Shown here: piece after piece, positions 11,899-21,706 of the stretch | Numbering within the stretch: position 1 is the first letter of the stretch | Layout of the letters: each line of letters opens with the position of its first letter | Source: Molossus alvarezi | Taxonomy: Eukaryota > Chordata > Mammalia > Chiroptera > Molossidae | Assembly: GCA_037176705.1 (NCBI GenBank) | Contig: JBAWUJ010000098.1 | Span: 124,001-188,000, forward strand | Reading direction: 5' to 3' | Length of the DNA stretch: 64,000 nucleotides | Notes under the pieces: generated by a model | The model's input: the letters and a program-made list of their open reading frames with translations, nothing else | What the model was told of the DNA's origin: nothing | Databases searched by the model: none | Translations under genes and position numbers: made by a program

Positions 11899-13234
11899 TG
11901 TTTTTTTATCCAATCAGCTACACTATGTCTTTTGATTGGGGCATTTAAGCCATTTACATTAAATGTTATTATTGATAGATACTTGTTAGTTGCCTTTTTT
12001 CTTTTATACCTTTCTCTCTCTCTCCGTTTCTTCTTTTTCTCCTTCATTTCCTACTTTTTTTCGTTCTCTTTCTCCTTCTCCTTCTATCTCCATCTCCTCC
12101 TCCTTTTTTTTGTATTCTTCTAGCAGTCCCTTTAGCATTTATTGCAGTGCTGGTTTGGTGGTGTAAATTCCTTTAGATTTTTTTTTTTTTTTGGTCTGCG
12201 AAGGTCTTAATTTTCCCTTCAATTCTGAATAATAGCCTTGCTGGAAAGTGTAGTCTTAGATTCAGATCCTTGCCTTTCATTACTTTGTACACTTCATGCC
12301 ACTCCCTTTTTGCCTGCAGTGTTTCTATTGAGAAATCAGCTGACAGTCTAATGGGAGCTCCCTTGTAGCTTACTTTCTGTCTCTCTCTTGCTTCTTTTTT
12401 AAGATTTTTTCTTTGTCTTTAATGTTTGCTATTTTAATTATGATGTGTCTAGCTGTGCATGCTATTAGGTGCATCTTTTATTGAAGTCTGTGTTTCCTGG
12501 ATTTATCTGACTTTTTCTTTTGCCAAAATAAGAAAGTTTTCTGTCATTATTCCTTCAAACAGGTGTTCTATTCCTTTCTCTGCTTCTGCTTCTTCTGATA
12601 CCCATATGATGTGAATGTTGTTATGCTTTGTATTGCCCCAAACCTTCCTTAAACTCTCCTGATTTTTTTTTCATTTTTTTTTCCATTTGCTGCTCTATTT
12701 CAGTGGGTTTTTTTCTACCTTGTCTTCAAAGTCGCTGATTCAATCTTCAGCTTTTTCTAATGTACTATCAAATCTTTCTAAGGTATTTTTCATATCAGCT
12801 ATGTTGTTCTTTATGTCCTCATGATTTTTACTGATAGCTTCTACCTCTTTTTTAAGCTGACATGGTTCTCACTAAACTGTCTATAGTTCTCATTAAGTTG
12901 CTTGTAGTTCTCATTGAAGTGTTTGAGCACCCTTAAAATCATGTTTTTGAATTCTTATCTGACAAATTGATTTGTTCCTTTTTATGTCATTTTTTTCTGG
13001 TTATTCCTCCTTTTCTTTCCTTTGGGTGTTGTTGTTTTTTTTTGTCTCACTATTTTACTCACCTGGTAGTTCTATACCCGGTGAGGGAAGTTGGGATGCA
13101 AAGGCAGGTCAGTGTGTATCAAATAGGGCTGCTGTGCCTCCCAGGCTGTTCTGGTGTGTGGTGCCTCTTGCTTGCTGTGTGTCCTGGAAGACTGACTACT
13201 GGGGTCTGGTATTGGTCTTTCCTGGCAGGCAATG

Positions 13235-13440
13235 CTCTGCATCATGTGGGCCCCACTGGAGTTGAAGTTCCTCTCGGCGGTCTATAATAATCCAGGTATT
13301 ATCATGTGAGCCCCTCTGAAGTCACAGGCCAAGCTGGTGGCACAGGAAGCTGTATTGCATGGGCCCCACTGAAGTTGTGGTCACTGCTGGTGCCACAGGC
13401 AACTGTATCATGCAAGTCTCAATAGAGACGCAGGTCCCAC
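13235..13440 (-). repeat. Imperfect tandem monomers in L1 5' UTR
   Basis: Four recurrences of a 'catg..gggcccc..ctgaagt' motif occur near 13,239, 13,301, 13,357 and 13,408, spaced roughly 51-62 bp. They lie in the complement of the L1 5' UTR. Tandem monomers in a 5' UTR are known to carry promoter activity in some L1 lineages; activity here is only inference. Confidence 0.55.
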
Positions 13441-14067
13441 CACTGGCAGCTGTGGAGTGCTGCTGCATGGTGGGGCTTAGTTCTTGCTCAGCCTCTGCTG
13501 CTGACAATGATGATGGGTCTCAGCTGACAATCTGTGTGGCTGCTGCCTATAGATAGATATTTGCTCCTGAGCCTCTATTTCTGGGGGTGTGTCTCAGCTC
13601 TGATCAGGCAGCTATTGTTGGGGATGATGCTGGGATCCCAGCTACTTGTGGCTTCCTCAGCAGGCACCTTGACAGTGCTGCTACTATGCACTCATCTGTG
13701 CTGACACAGCAGGGCCCATTGGTATGATGGTATGAGGTGTACTGGTAGGCTACGGTGGCTGGGCCATAACTACTCCAACTGCCTCCTGCCAGAAAAGTTC
13801 AGGAATCTTCAAAAATGGTGGTGCCTCCCACCCAGGCATGGAAAAATGCCCTGACAAGCTGCTTACTGTGGTAGCTGGCTACCCCTTGTCAATAGCACAG
13901 GAATCTTCTGTCCTGCGTTTATGCACTGCTGGTGATTGCTCATCTACGCTCACGTCCATTTACACTCTCACACACTCTAACTCTCTCACACACTTGCCCT
14001 CACTTTTATTCTGTCCATTGCCATTTCCTCGTAAAAATGAGTAAATAAATAAAATCTATAATTCTTT

Positions 14068-14336
14068 GTGTTGATCCTCACAAAGGATACTTTTCTATTG
14101 ATTTTTAAAGAGAATGAAAGAATGGTATGAAGAAAATGAGGGAGGGAGTGGGAGAGAGAGAAAGAAACATCAATGTAAAAAATACACATTGATTGGTTGC
14201 TTTGGGCACAAACTGGTTTGTTGGTTAACTAAAAAAACAGAAACCCAGGTAAGTACCTTTGACCAGAATCAAACTTGCAATCCTTCAGTCTACAGGCTGA
14301 CTCTGTAACCACCTAGAAAAACTGGCCTGTGCTCAA
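14068..14336 (-). mobile_element. Old SINE, minus strand
   Basis: Read on the complement, this is a tRNA-derived bat SINE: its tRNA-like head lies at the right end (about 14,255-14,336, with a decayed B box near 'ttgattctgg') and its tail lies at the left (the 'gatcctcacaaaggatac' region). The 'gagagagagaaagaaacatcaatg' type middle at 14,150-14,175 is the complement of the CT-rich body. It is well diverged, so it is an older insertion than the plus-strand copies. Confidence 0.72.
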
Positions 14337-15715
14337 GCCGACATGTTAATTTGCAAGTGTGGTATGTGCAGGGGAAGCAGGGGTGAAGTTGGGCAGAGGG
14401 GCTCTACACTCACCTCGCCCACATTTTCCCATGATTTTAGTCACTTTATTCTAGCAAAATGTAGGCTTCATTCAACTGGTCAGACAAGCATGTGTGGTAA
14501 TGCCTGGAACTAAAAGACTTTCACCCAGCAGTCAATGTATCTGTGCATTTTCAGTGAGAATGAAAGAGAGGGAGGGAGCCAGGAGATGAGAAGACCACTT
14601 GTTTTTGCCTCATCACAGATAAAAGGCATCTATGTAGGGACCCAGTCCAGGTCTTTGCTTTAATTAAATACCTTAATCCAAATTCCTGAAAGAATCAGTG
14701 CAGAGAAGAACACTCTGCAGGGACTAGAGTAACATGATAGACAGTGGCACAAAACGACAATGTAGAAACCTGAATATGGCATTTGATGGAGTTAATGTTA
14801 GTGTATGTAGCTACTTTTATATAAGAAAGCAAAAGTGAATTAAATAATAAGCTTAATAAACCGGGAAACTGAAGCTGAACAGCTGAAGCAGGTATCAGGA
14901 CAGTATTTCATGGAGATTGATGAAAACTATAGTGTTAACAATGTCGTTCACACATTCCAGGAAACTGCCTCTGAGAAGACTTCATGCTCAGAACAGACAG
15001 GACAATCTCCCCAGAGATGTTGTGAGCCAGACCAAATTCCCAGAGGGAGGAGAAAGGGGAATCTCTCTGCTGGGCACCTGCACAGTGGAAACAAGAAGAA
15101 GGGACAGAACTTTTGGACATGGCTTGTGACAGCCAGGGTGATGACATAATAGGGCAGAATTTAGCCTAAAAACAACTGAAAAGGTAATCAGACTGAAGGT
15201 GTGAAACCACAGTAGGTCCAGAAAAAGCATGTGATGGGAGGAGAGCCTAAATCAGGCCAAAGAAATTTTAGAAAGTTGGGCTGAATGTTTTCAATAGTAC
15301 TTGGTTTCATACCATGACCCAGGAAAATATATGGAGAATTAGCAGGAGACTCATGGTAGTTGCTTCTGGAGCCTGCCCACCCTATACATCGCCAAAGGTG
15401 TATTAAATTCCTTAATCTCAACTAAAAACTTGCCACCACCTTTAATCTTTTCCATGTGAGTGCCATTCGAAATTCTTTTCTCTAGACACCACAGAGGAAC
15501 TTGTTCTCACCGGTAATATTCAGAGTGTTACAGAATGATGTATCTTGGAAATACCTCTGGTCTCCTGCTTGACAATAGTGTGTGTGTGTGTGTGTGTGTG
15601 TTTGTATGTACACAAGTAGGTTTCTTAAGTATTTAAAAATATTCCTCGATCATCAACAGAATACTGCTTCCCAACATGTGGATACATGCACCATACTAAA
15701 AACTACAATGTGGAA
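14337..15715. other. Unique spacer between minus and plus L1 blocks
   Basis: No L1 or SINE signature is obvious here. A (TG)n run lies at 15,579-15,602. Open frames of 70-80 codons at 14,910-15,149 overlap on both strands and share no recognisable motif, so I treat them as chance. The last bases before 15,716 hold the left target-site duplication (ctacaatgt, 15,702-15,710) of the L1 that follows. Confidence 0.5.
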
Positions 15716-15920
15716 ATTACAAAATGGCGGCAGAGTGAATGAAAGCTACACAGACCATCTCCCAGGACCAAATGTGAATTACAACAAAAATAAAGACAAA
15801 TCATCAGGAAAAGGCAACAGATAAGCAGCTAAAAGGACCACATAACCAGGGACACTGACTCAATCCTGGTAGGCTTGGAGAGATGTGAGAAGGGAGCTGG
15901 GAGCCCATGGTCGGAAGTGG

Positions 15921-15995
15921 CCTTAGCTGAGAGTGGCGCCTTGGCTGTGAGTGGTGACCTTGGCTGTAAGCGGTGGCCTTGGCTGTGAGCGGAGC
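15921..15995 (+). repeat. 19-bp minisatellite in L1 5' UTR
   Basis: Four tandem copies of a 'ccttggctgtgagtggtg'-like unit start at 15,921, 15,939, 15,958 and 15,977, a spacing of 18-19 bp, within the GC-rich 5' UTR of the internally deleted L1. Such short tandem units often act as promoter modules in L1 5' UTRs, but nothing here proves activity. Confidence 0.75.
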
Positions 15996-16995
15996 CCTCA
16001 GTTAAACTCCACAGTGGCTCTACAATGCAGAGCCAGGACAGAAGGTAAAATAGCAGCAGCCACTTACCTTGGGATCCGGCAGAGGGGAGGCAGATTGGAC
16101 TGGAACTGTGTGGAAACACTCGGGATTTGAATGGGCACTGAGAGCTTTTGCTGAGTTGCAGCCACACAAAACTGTGGTCATCTTGCTCCTTCCCAGGCCT
16201 CTGGGGAAAGGCAACGGCACCTCCCTCAGAGATTCAACCCCCAAGGTGGCCATTGAAAGTCTAACTGAGGCCCAAATACCAACCAGCATCTGCCCCACCC
16301 TCCTGAGTACCTGAGGGAGTTCTTCATTCAACTGAGAAGTCAAGGTTCTTCAAGTAACTTCTACTGATAGCCTCCAGGGAAAAAGCCAGAGGATAACTGT
16401 ACCATTCCCTGGGCTAGCAACTTTAACCAGGAAAGTTAGACTTGACAGTGGTATTTAAAGTGGGTTCTCCCTCCCTCATCCAAACCCAGGAAGGGAGCCA
16501 CAAACAGCAGAATACCAACACCCCACAGGGAAAAGTTGGCAGGCTCCAAAGCCCAATGTGATAGCCAAAATGGTGAAAAACAAAAACAAAAACCAAATGA
16601 AATAACAAAACACCTCTACTGAAGAGGAGATAAATGAGGTGCAGTTAAGCAAGTTAACATAACTAGAATTCAGAGCCATGATCTTGAGGAAGCCCAACAG
16701 CATGTGTAACAACATGAGCACCATGAATACAGACATAGTAATGTTGAAAATCAACCAGTTGGAAATTAAAAATCACCAAAAAAAATGAAGCATGACATAT
16801 TAGAAATAAAAAACTCATTAGAAACTCTAAATAGCAGAATAGAGGAAGCTGAGGACCGGATCAGTGAATTAGAAGATAGGGTAGAAAAAATCAACCAATC
16901 AGAAAACCAAAAGAAAAAAAATAATTAAAAAACAGGAAGACAGCTTAAGAGAACTGTGGGACAACTGGAAATATAATAACAGTCGCATCATAGGA

Positions 16996-17268
16996 GTGCC
17001 TGTAGAAATAGAAAATGAGCAAGAATTAGAGAATATATTTGAAGAAATAGTTACAGAAAACTTCCCTAATTTGGTGAAGGAGGAAGGCATTCAAGTTCAA
17101 GAAGCACAGAGAGCCCCAAGTAAGAAGAACCTAAACAGGCCCACACCAAGTCACATAGTAATCAAAATGCCAAAAATTAAAGACAAAGAGAGAATCCTAA
17201 AAACAGCAAGAGATAAGCAACATGTTACCTACAAAGGAAACCCCATAAGGCTCTCAGCTGACTTCTGA
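16996..17268 (+). pseudogene. L1 ORF1 C-terminal fragment
   Basis: Ninety open codons correspond to the RNA-binding part of L1 ORF1p (end of the coiled coil, RRM and start of the C-terminal domain). Recognisable blocks are ENFPNLVKEEG, VQEAQRAPSKKN and RPTPSHIVIKMPKIKDKERI. ORF1p is the trimeric nucleic-acid chaperone of the L1 ribonucleoprotein. Upstream ORF1 sequence carries stops, for example around 16,920, and a stop follows at 17,268, so no full-length protein can be made. Confidence 0.85.
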
Positions 17269-17402
17269 ACAGAAACACTACAGGCCAGAGGGGAATGGCA
17301 TGAGGTAATCAAGGTCATGAAAAATAAGGATCTGAATTCAAGACTACTATACCCAGCAAGGCTATCATTCAAAATAGAGGTTAAAATAAATAGCTTCTCA
17401 GA

Positions 17403-17436
<34 letters not shown>

Positions 17437-17995
17437 CTAAGGAAATATATTAGCACCAAACCAGAACTGCAAGAAATGTTAAAAAAAAAAAAAACAAATA
17501 AACTGCTGTAATTAGCAGGAGAAATAGGAAGAAAAACAGAACCACGCTAAACAAAAATGGCAATAAATAAAATATATCAATAATCACCTTAAATGTAAAT
17601 GGATTGAATACTCCCTTAAAAAGACACAGAATAGCTGATTGGATAAGAGAGCATGACACATCTATATGTTGTTTACAAGAGACCCACCTCACAACGAAAG
17701 ACACATAGGTTGAAAGTGAAGGGATGGAAAAAAATCTTCCAGGCAAATGGAAAGGAAAAAAAAAGCTGGGTAGCAATATTCATATCTGATAAAATAAATT
17801 TCAAAATAAAGGCCATAACTAGAGACAAAGAAGGCTACTACATAATATTGAAAGGCTCTATCCATCAGGAAGCTATAACCTAGATAAACATATATGCACC
17901 CAATATACAAGCAGGGAGGGAGAGGGAGGGGGTAATCAGTGGGGAAAAATCGAGAAAAGTCCGTAACAAAAATAAATGAATTAAATAAAAATAAT

Positions 17996-18165
17996 CTACA
18001 ATGTAACTTCTGTTTGAGATAGATATTAGTTGTTACATAGATGGTTGATAGATAATAGAATGAAGATAGGTGGACACAAGATAGATAAAGTGATGGGAAT
18101 ATGGTAGATAGATATAGATAGCTAGTTACAGATAGATGATGTAAATATAGATGCGCATTTAACCA
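17996..18165 (+). repeat. GATA-rich flank, copy 1 of a segmental duplication
   Basis: Non-L1 sequence starting 'ctacaatgtaactt' and rich in gatagata, beside the 3' end of the internally deleted L1. The same sequence, visibly diverged, recurs at 27,170-27,364 beside a different L1. This shared non-L1 flank is the key sign that the two regions are duplicates, not independent L1 insertions. Confidence 0.8.
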
Positions 18166-19238
18166 CAAAATTTCAGACATCATACACAAGAGAATTCTCA
18201 CTGATACATAACCTAAGAACACAAAAACAAAGGAAAAAATGGATACATGGAACTACATCAAACTCAAAAGCCTCTGCACAGCAAAAGATATAATCATCTA
18301 AATGGAAAGGCAACTCACTGTATGGGAGATCATAATTGCCAATGATACATCATATAAGGTTTAACTTCTAATATATATAGAGTGCTCATACAACTCAATC
18401 AAAGAACCAAACCAAAAAATGGGCAGAGAAACTAAATAGACACCTCTCCAAATGACACATAAATGGCTAAGAAGAAATGCTCAACATCACTATTCATCAG
18501 TCTGATGCAAATTAAAGCAACAATAAGATATTACCTCACACTTGTCAGATAGACGCCATCAGAAAATCATCAAACAACAAGTCTTGGTGAGGGTGTGGAT
18601 AAAAGGGGACTCTAGTACACTGCTGGTGGGAATGCAGACTGGTGCATCAGCTATGGAAAACAATATGGTGTTACCTCAAAAAATTAAAAATTGAATTGCC
18701 ATTTGACCCAGTGATCCCAGTTATAGGAATATTCCCTAAGAAGCATGAAACACCAATCAGAAAAAAAGTTATATGCCCCCATGTTCATAGCAGCTAAGAT
18801 CTGGAAATAGCCCAAATTTCCAGCAGTAGATGATGGATAAAAAAGCAGCGGAACATATACACAATGGAGTACTATGCAGCTCTAAGAAAGAAAGATCCCT
18901 TATCATTTGTGACGACACGGACCAAATTGGAATGTATTATCTTAAACAAAACAAGCCAAACAGAGAAATAAAAGTATCATATGACTGCACTTATGTGTGC
19001 AATATAATGAAGGTAACAGTCTGAGAAATGGGGTAGTCACAAAGACGTAGAAGTGGGTGCAGACTGACATTCCACAGAAGAGAAGGCAATGAGGGAGAGA
19101 TAAACCACGGAACTTATATGCATGTATGCATGAAAAATGGACATGGACAAAAACACTGGAAAAAGGGCAGGGAAGGAGGGGGAGAGGAAATCTGTGGGGG
19201 AAAGAAAAAAACATCTGGAACAAAAATGGATTAATTAA
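18166..19238 (+). mobile_element. L1 3' end (ORF2 C-terminus and 3' UTR)
   Basis: Sense L1 sequence from the ORF2 region after the reverse transcriptase ('cagacatcatacacaag') through the C-terminus and a purine-rich 3' UTR, ending in an AT-rich tail that runs into a GATA-type microsatellite. Its paralogue is 27,365-28,475. Only short open frames remain. Confidence 0.88.
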
Positions 19239-19239
19239 T

Positions 19240-19435
19240 TCATAAATAAGTAATAACTATATAGATATAAACATAGATGACATGGATTAATAAGGTATAA
19301 CTATAAATAGATATACATGATATAGATATAGATGTAGATGTAGATGTAGATAGAGATAGAGATAGAGATAGAGATAGAGATAGAGATAGATAGAGATAGA
19401 GATAGAGATAGAGATAGAGATAGAGATAGATATTG
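19240..19435 (+). repeat. (GATAGA/GATGTA)n microsatellite
   Basis: AT-rich tail sequence passing into an almost pure run of gatagagata repeats (19,318-19,432). It follows an L1 3' tail directly, as at 21,239-21,505 and 28,476-28,738, so the repeat probably grew from the L1 tail before the block was duplicated. Confidence 0.93.
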
Positions 19436-19546
19436 CATGTTTCAGAACACAACCAATGTGTCCAGAAATGTGGACTTTGAGTTCTTTTTACCCTGATTCC
19501 TAATGTGTCTTCTCTCGGGGCCTTGGGTGAGGATAAAAAAAAAAAA
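19436..19546 (+). other. Duplicated flank joined to a SINE tail
   Basis: The bases after the microsatellite (accaatgtgtccagaaatgt and onward) match 21,506-21,600 and 28,739-28,830. Near 19,516 the match stops and 'gggtgaggat' plus poly-A follows, which is the 3' end of a Ves SINE without its body. L1 ORF2 then begins at once. This looks like a recombination or deletion breakpoint. Confidence 0.65.
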
Positions 19547-21238
19547 AGAAGTGGAGGACGATATTAATAAATAAAAGCATATACCTTGTTCATGGATTGA
19601 AAAAATTAACATCATTAAAATGTCCATACTACCAAAAGCAATCTATACATTCAGTGCAAGCCTCACCAAAATACCAACGACTTACTTCACAGAACTAGAA
19701 CAAACACTCCAAATGTTTATATAAAACTAAAAAAGACCCCTAATAGCCACAAAAATCTTCAAAAGGAAGAATAAAGTAGGAGTGATCAGATTTCAGGTTA
19801 TACCACATAGCCACTGTAATAAAAATAAGCCTGGTACTGGCACAGGAACAGGCAGATAGGTCAATGCAACAGAATAGAGAATCCAGAAATTTACTCGAGA
19901 CAATATGCTCAATTAACATTTGTCAAAGTTGGCAACAACATACAGTGGAGTCAGGACAGTCTCTTCAATAAACACTGTTGGAAATACTGGACAGCCAATA
20001 GCAAAAAAAAAATGAAGCTAGACCACCAATTTACACCATATGTGGGAATGTACTCAAAATGCATAAAATACTTAAATGTAACATGTGAATCCATACAAAT
20101 AATAAAAGAAAGTTCAGGAAATAAAATTTCAGACATAGAAGAATTTTCACTGATATAACACCTAAGACAACGGATACATACACACCAAAAAAACAAAAAC
20201 AAAAATGAACACCTGGGACTACATCAAACTTAAAAGCTTCTGCACAGCAAAAGAAACAACCATCAAAATGGAAAGGGATCCTACTATCTGGAAGATATTA
20301 TGCGCCGATGATGCATCAGATAAGGGTTAATTTCCAAATATACAGAGTGCTTATAAAATTCAACCATAGAAAGACTAAGAACCCAATTAAGAAATGTACA
20401 GAGGAACTAAATAGACACCTCTCCAAACAGGACATACAAATGGCTAAGAGACATATGAAGAAATGCTCAACATCATTAATCATCAGAGAGAGGCAAATTA
20501 AAACAACACTGAGATATCACCTCACACCTGTCAGAATGGCCGCCATCAACAAATTATCAAACCACAAGTCTTGGTGAGGGTGTGGAGATAGGGGACTCCA
20601 GTACACTGCTGGTGGGAATGCAGATTGATGCAGCCACTATAGAAAACAATATGGTGTTACCTCAAATAAATAAAAATTGAACTTCCATTTGACCCAGTGA
20701 TCCCACTTCTAGGAATATACCGTAAGAAGCCTGAAACACCAATCATAAATAATATATGTACCCCCATTTTCATAGCAGCACTATTTACAATAGCTAAGAT
20801 TTGAAAAAAGCCCAAATTTCCATCAGTAGATGAATGGATACTAAAGCTGTGGTACATATACACAATGGAGTACTATGCAGCTGTAAGAAAGAAAGATCTC
20901 TTATCCTTTGTGACAACATGGAGGGACCTGGAAAGTATTATCCAAAATGAAACAGGCCAAATAAAGAAAGAAAAGTATTATATGATCTCACTTATCTGCA
21001 GAATATAATGAAGGTAACAGTCTGAGGAATGGGGTAGTCCCAAAGAAGTGGAAGTGGTGTACAGAATGACAATCCCCAGAAGAGGGGGTAGTGAGGGAGA
21101 GATAAACCCCAGAACTTATACGCATGTATGCATGAACAATGGATATGGACAAAAAAGCTGGAGACAGGGCAGGGAGGGAGGAGGAGGAAGAATTACTGGG
21201 GGGAAATATCTGGAACAAAAGTACATCAATTATATAAT
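19547..21238 (+). mobile_element. L1 3' half (ORF2 C-terminal third and 3' UTR)
   Basis: Sense L1 starting at the post-reverse-transcriptase 'gaagtggaggacgatat' block, running through the ORF2 C-terminus (open pieces at 20,308-20,577) and the 3' UTR to an AT-rich tail. Stops and frameshifts are frequent. It is an extra L1 unit present in the left part of the duplicated region but not in the right one. Confidence 0.88.
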
Positions 21239-21505
21239 TAAGAATAAAATAAATACTATATAGATATAAATATAAATGATATAGATAGATTAGATATATA
21301 AACACAGATGATATAGATTGATTAGGTATAGATATAGATATAGATGATATAGATATAGATATATAGATATAAATATAGATATAGAATAGATAGATGATAT
21401 AGATAGATATAGATATAGATTCAGATACAGATAATGATATAAATAGAGATAGAGATAGAGATAGAGATAGAGATAGAGATAGAGATAGAGATAGAGATAG
21501 AGATA
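21239..21505 (+). repeat. (GATATA)n(GATAGA)n microsatellite
   Basis: Second GATA-type microsatellite: irregular gatata repeats, then a regular gatagagata run (about 21,440-21,505), directly after an L1 3' tail. Its order and the following flank match 28,476-28,738. Confidence 0.93.
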
Positions 21506-21706
21506 GGTATGGGGTGTTTTAGATCACGACCAATGTGTCCAGAAATGTGGATTTTGAGCTCTTTTTACCGTGAATTCTCATCTGTCTTCTCTCAGGACCT
21601 CAGTTTTCTGTTTGTGATGTCATGAAGAGATTGAAGAAATCATATGTATTTATATTTAGTGATTCAGTATTATTACAAAACTAAATTTTATAAAATATTA
21701 AGAGGA
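21506..21706 (+). repeat. Non-L1 flank shared with 28,739-28,960
   Basis: About 200 bp of non-L1 sequence lie between the microsatellite and the L1 5' UTR. It matches 28,739-28,960 closely enough to align by eye over its full length, including 'cagtattatta' and 'gaggaaggaaaaat'. This shows that the left edge of the L1 at 21,707 is a paralogue of the left edge of the L1 at 28,961. Confidence 0.82.

Larger units (their letters stand above)
11195..13950 (-). mobile_element. L1, minus strand, ORF2 start, ORF1 and 5' UTR
   Basis: A third minus-strand L1 repeats the ORF2 N-terminal region already present in its left neighbour (compare 10,105-10,200 with 11,205-11,300), then continues through ORF1 (about 12,190-12,980 on the complement) into a GC-richer 5' UTR that fades out near 13,950. 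It therefore holds the 5' portion of an element and lacks the 3' end. A (TG)n(TA)n microsatellite has expanded inside it. ORF1 is broken by stops and no intact frame remains. Confidence 0.82.
15716..17990 (+). mobile_element. Internally deleted L1: 5' UTR, ORF1, ORF2 start, 3' UTR
   Basis: The element starts with the L1 5' UTR ('aaaatggcggcagagtg', 15,721 on), runs through ORF1 (about 16,590-17,510) and the first part of ORF2 (from about 17,560), then jumps near 17,908 directly to the G-rich 3' UTR and AT-rich tail. The reverse transcriptase and most of the endonuclease are missing. The junction lies at 'aag|cagggaggg', with no GT-AG splice signature. The copies of ctacaatgt at 15,702-15,710 and 17,996-18,004 look like its target-site duplication, so both ends are original. 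ORF1 and ORF2 are broken by stops. Confidence 0.82.

Noticed and set aside
15716..17990. ORF2 loss by RNA splicing of the L1 transcript
   Set aside because: The junction near 17,908 lacks a GT-AG context in the matching L1 sequence and looks like a microhomology-type deletion.
17689..18222. 177-codon minus-strand frame
   Set aside because: It is antisense to L1 ORF2, 3' UTR and the GATA-rich flank; its Tyr/Ser/Leu-rich composition comes from the low-complexity DNA.
19240..21505. CRISPR-like repeat array
   Set aside because: The repeats are short GATA-type microsatellite units without spacers, in a mammalian genome.
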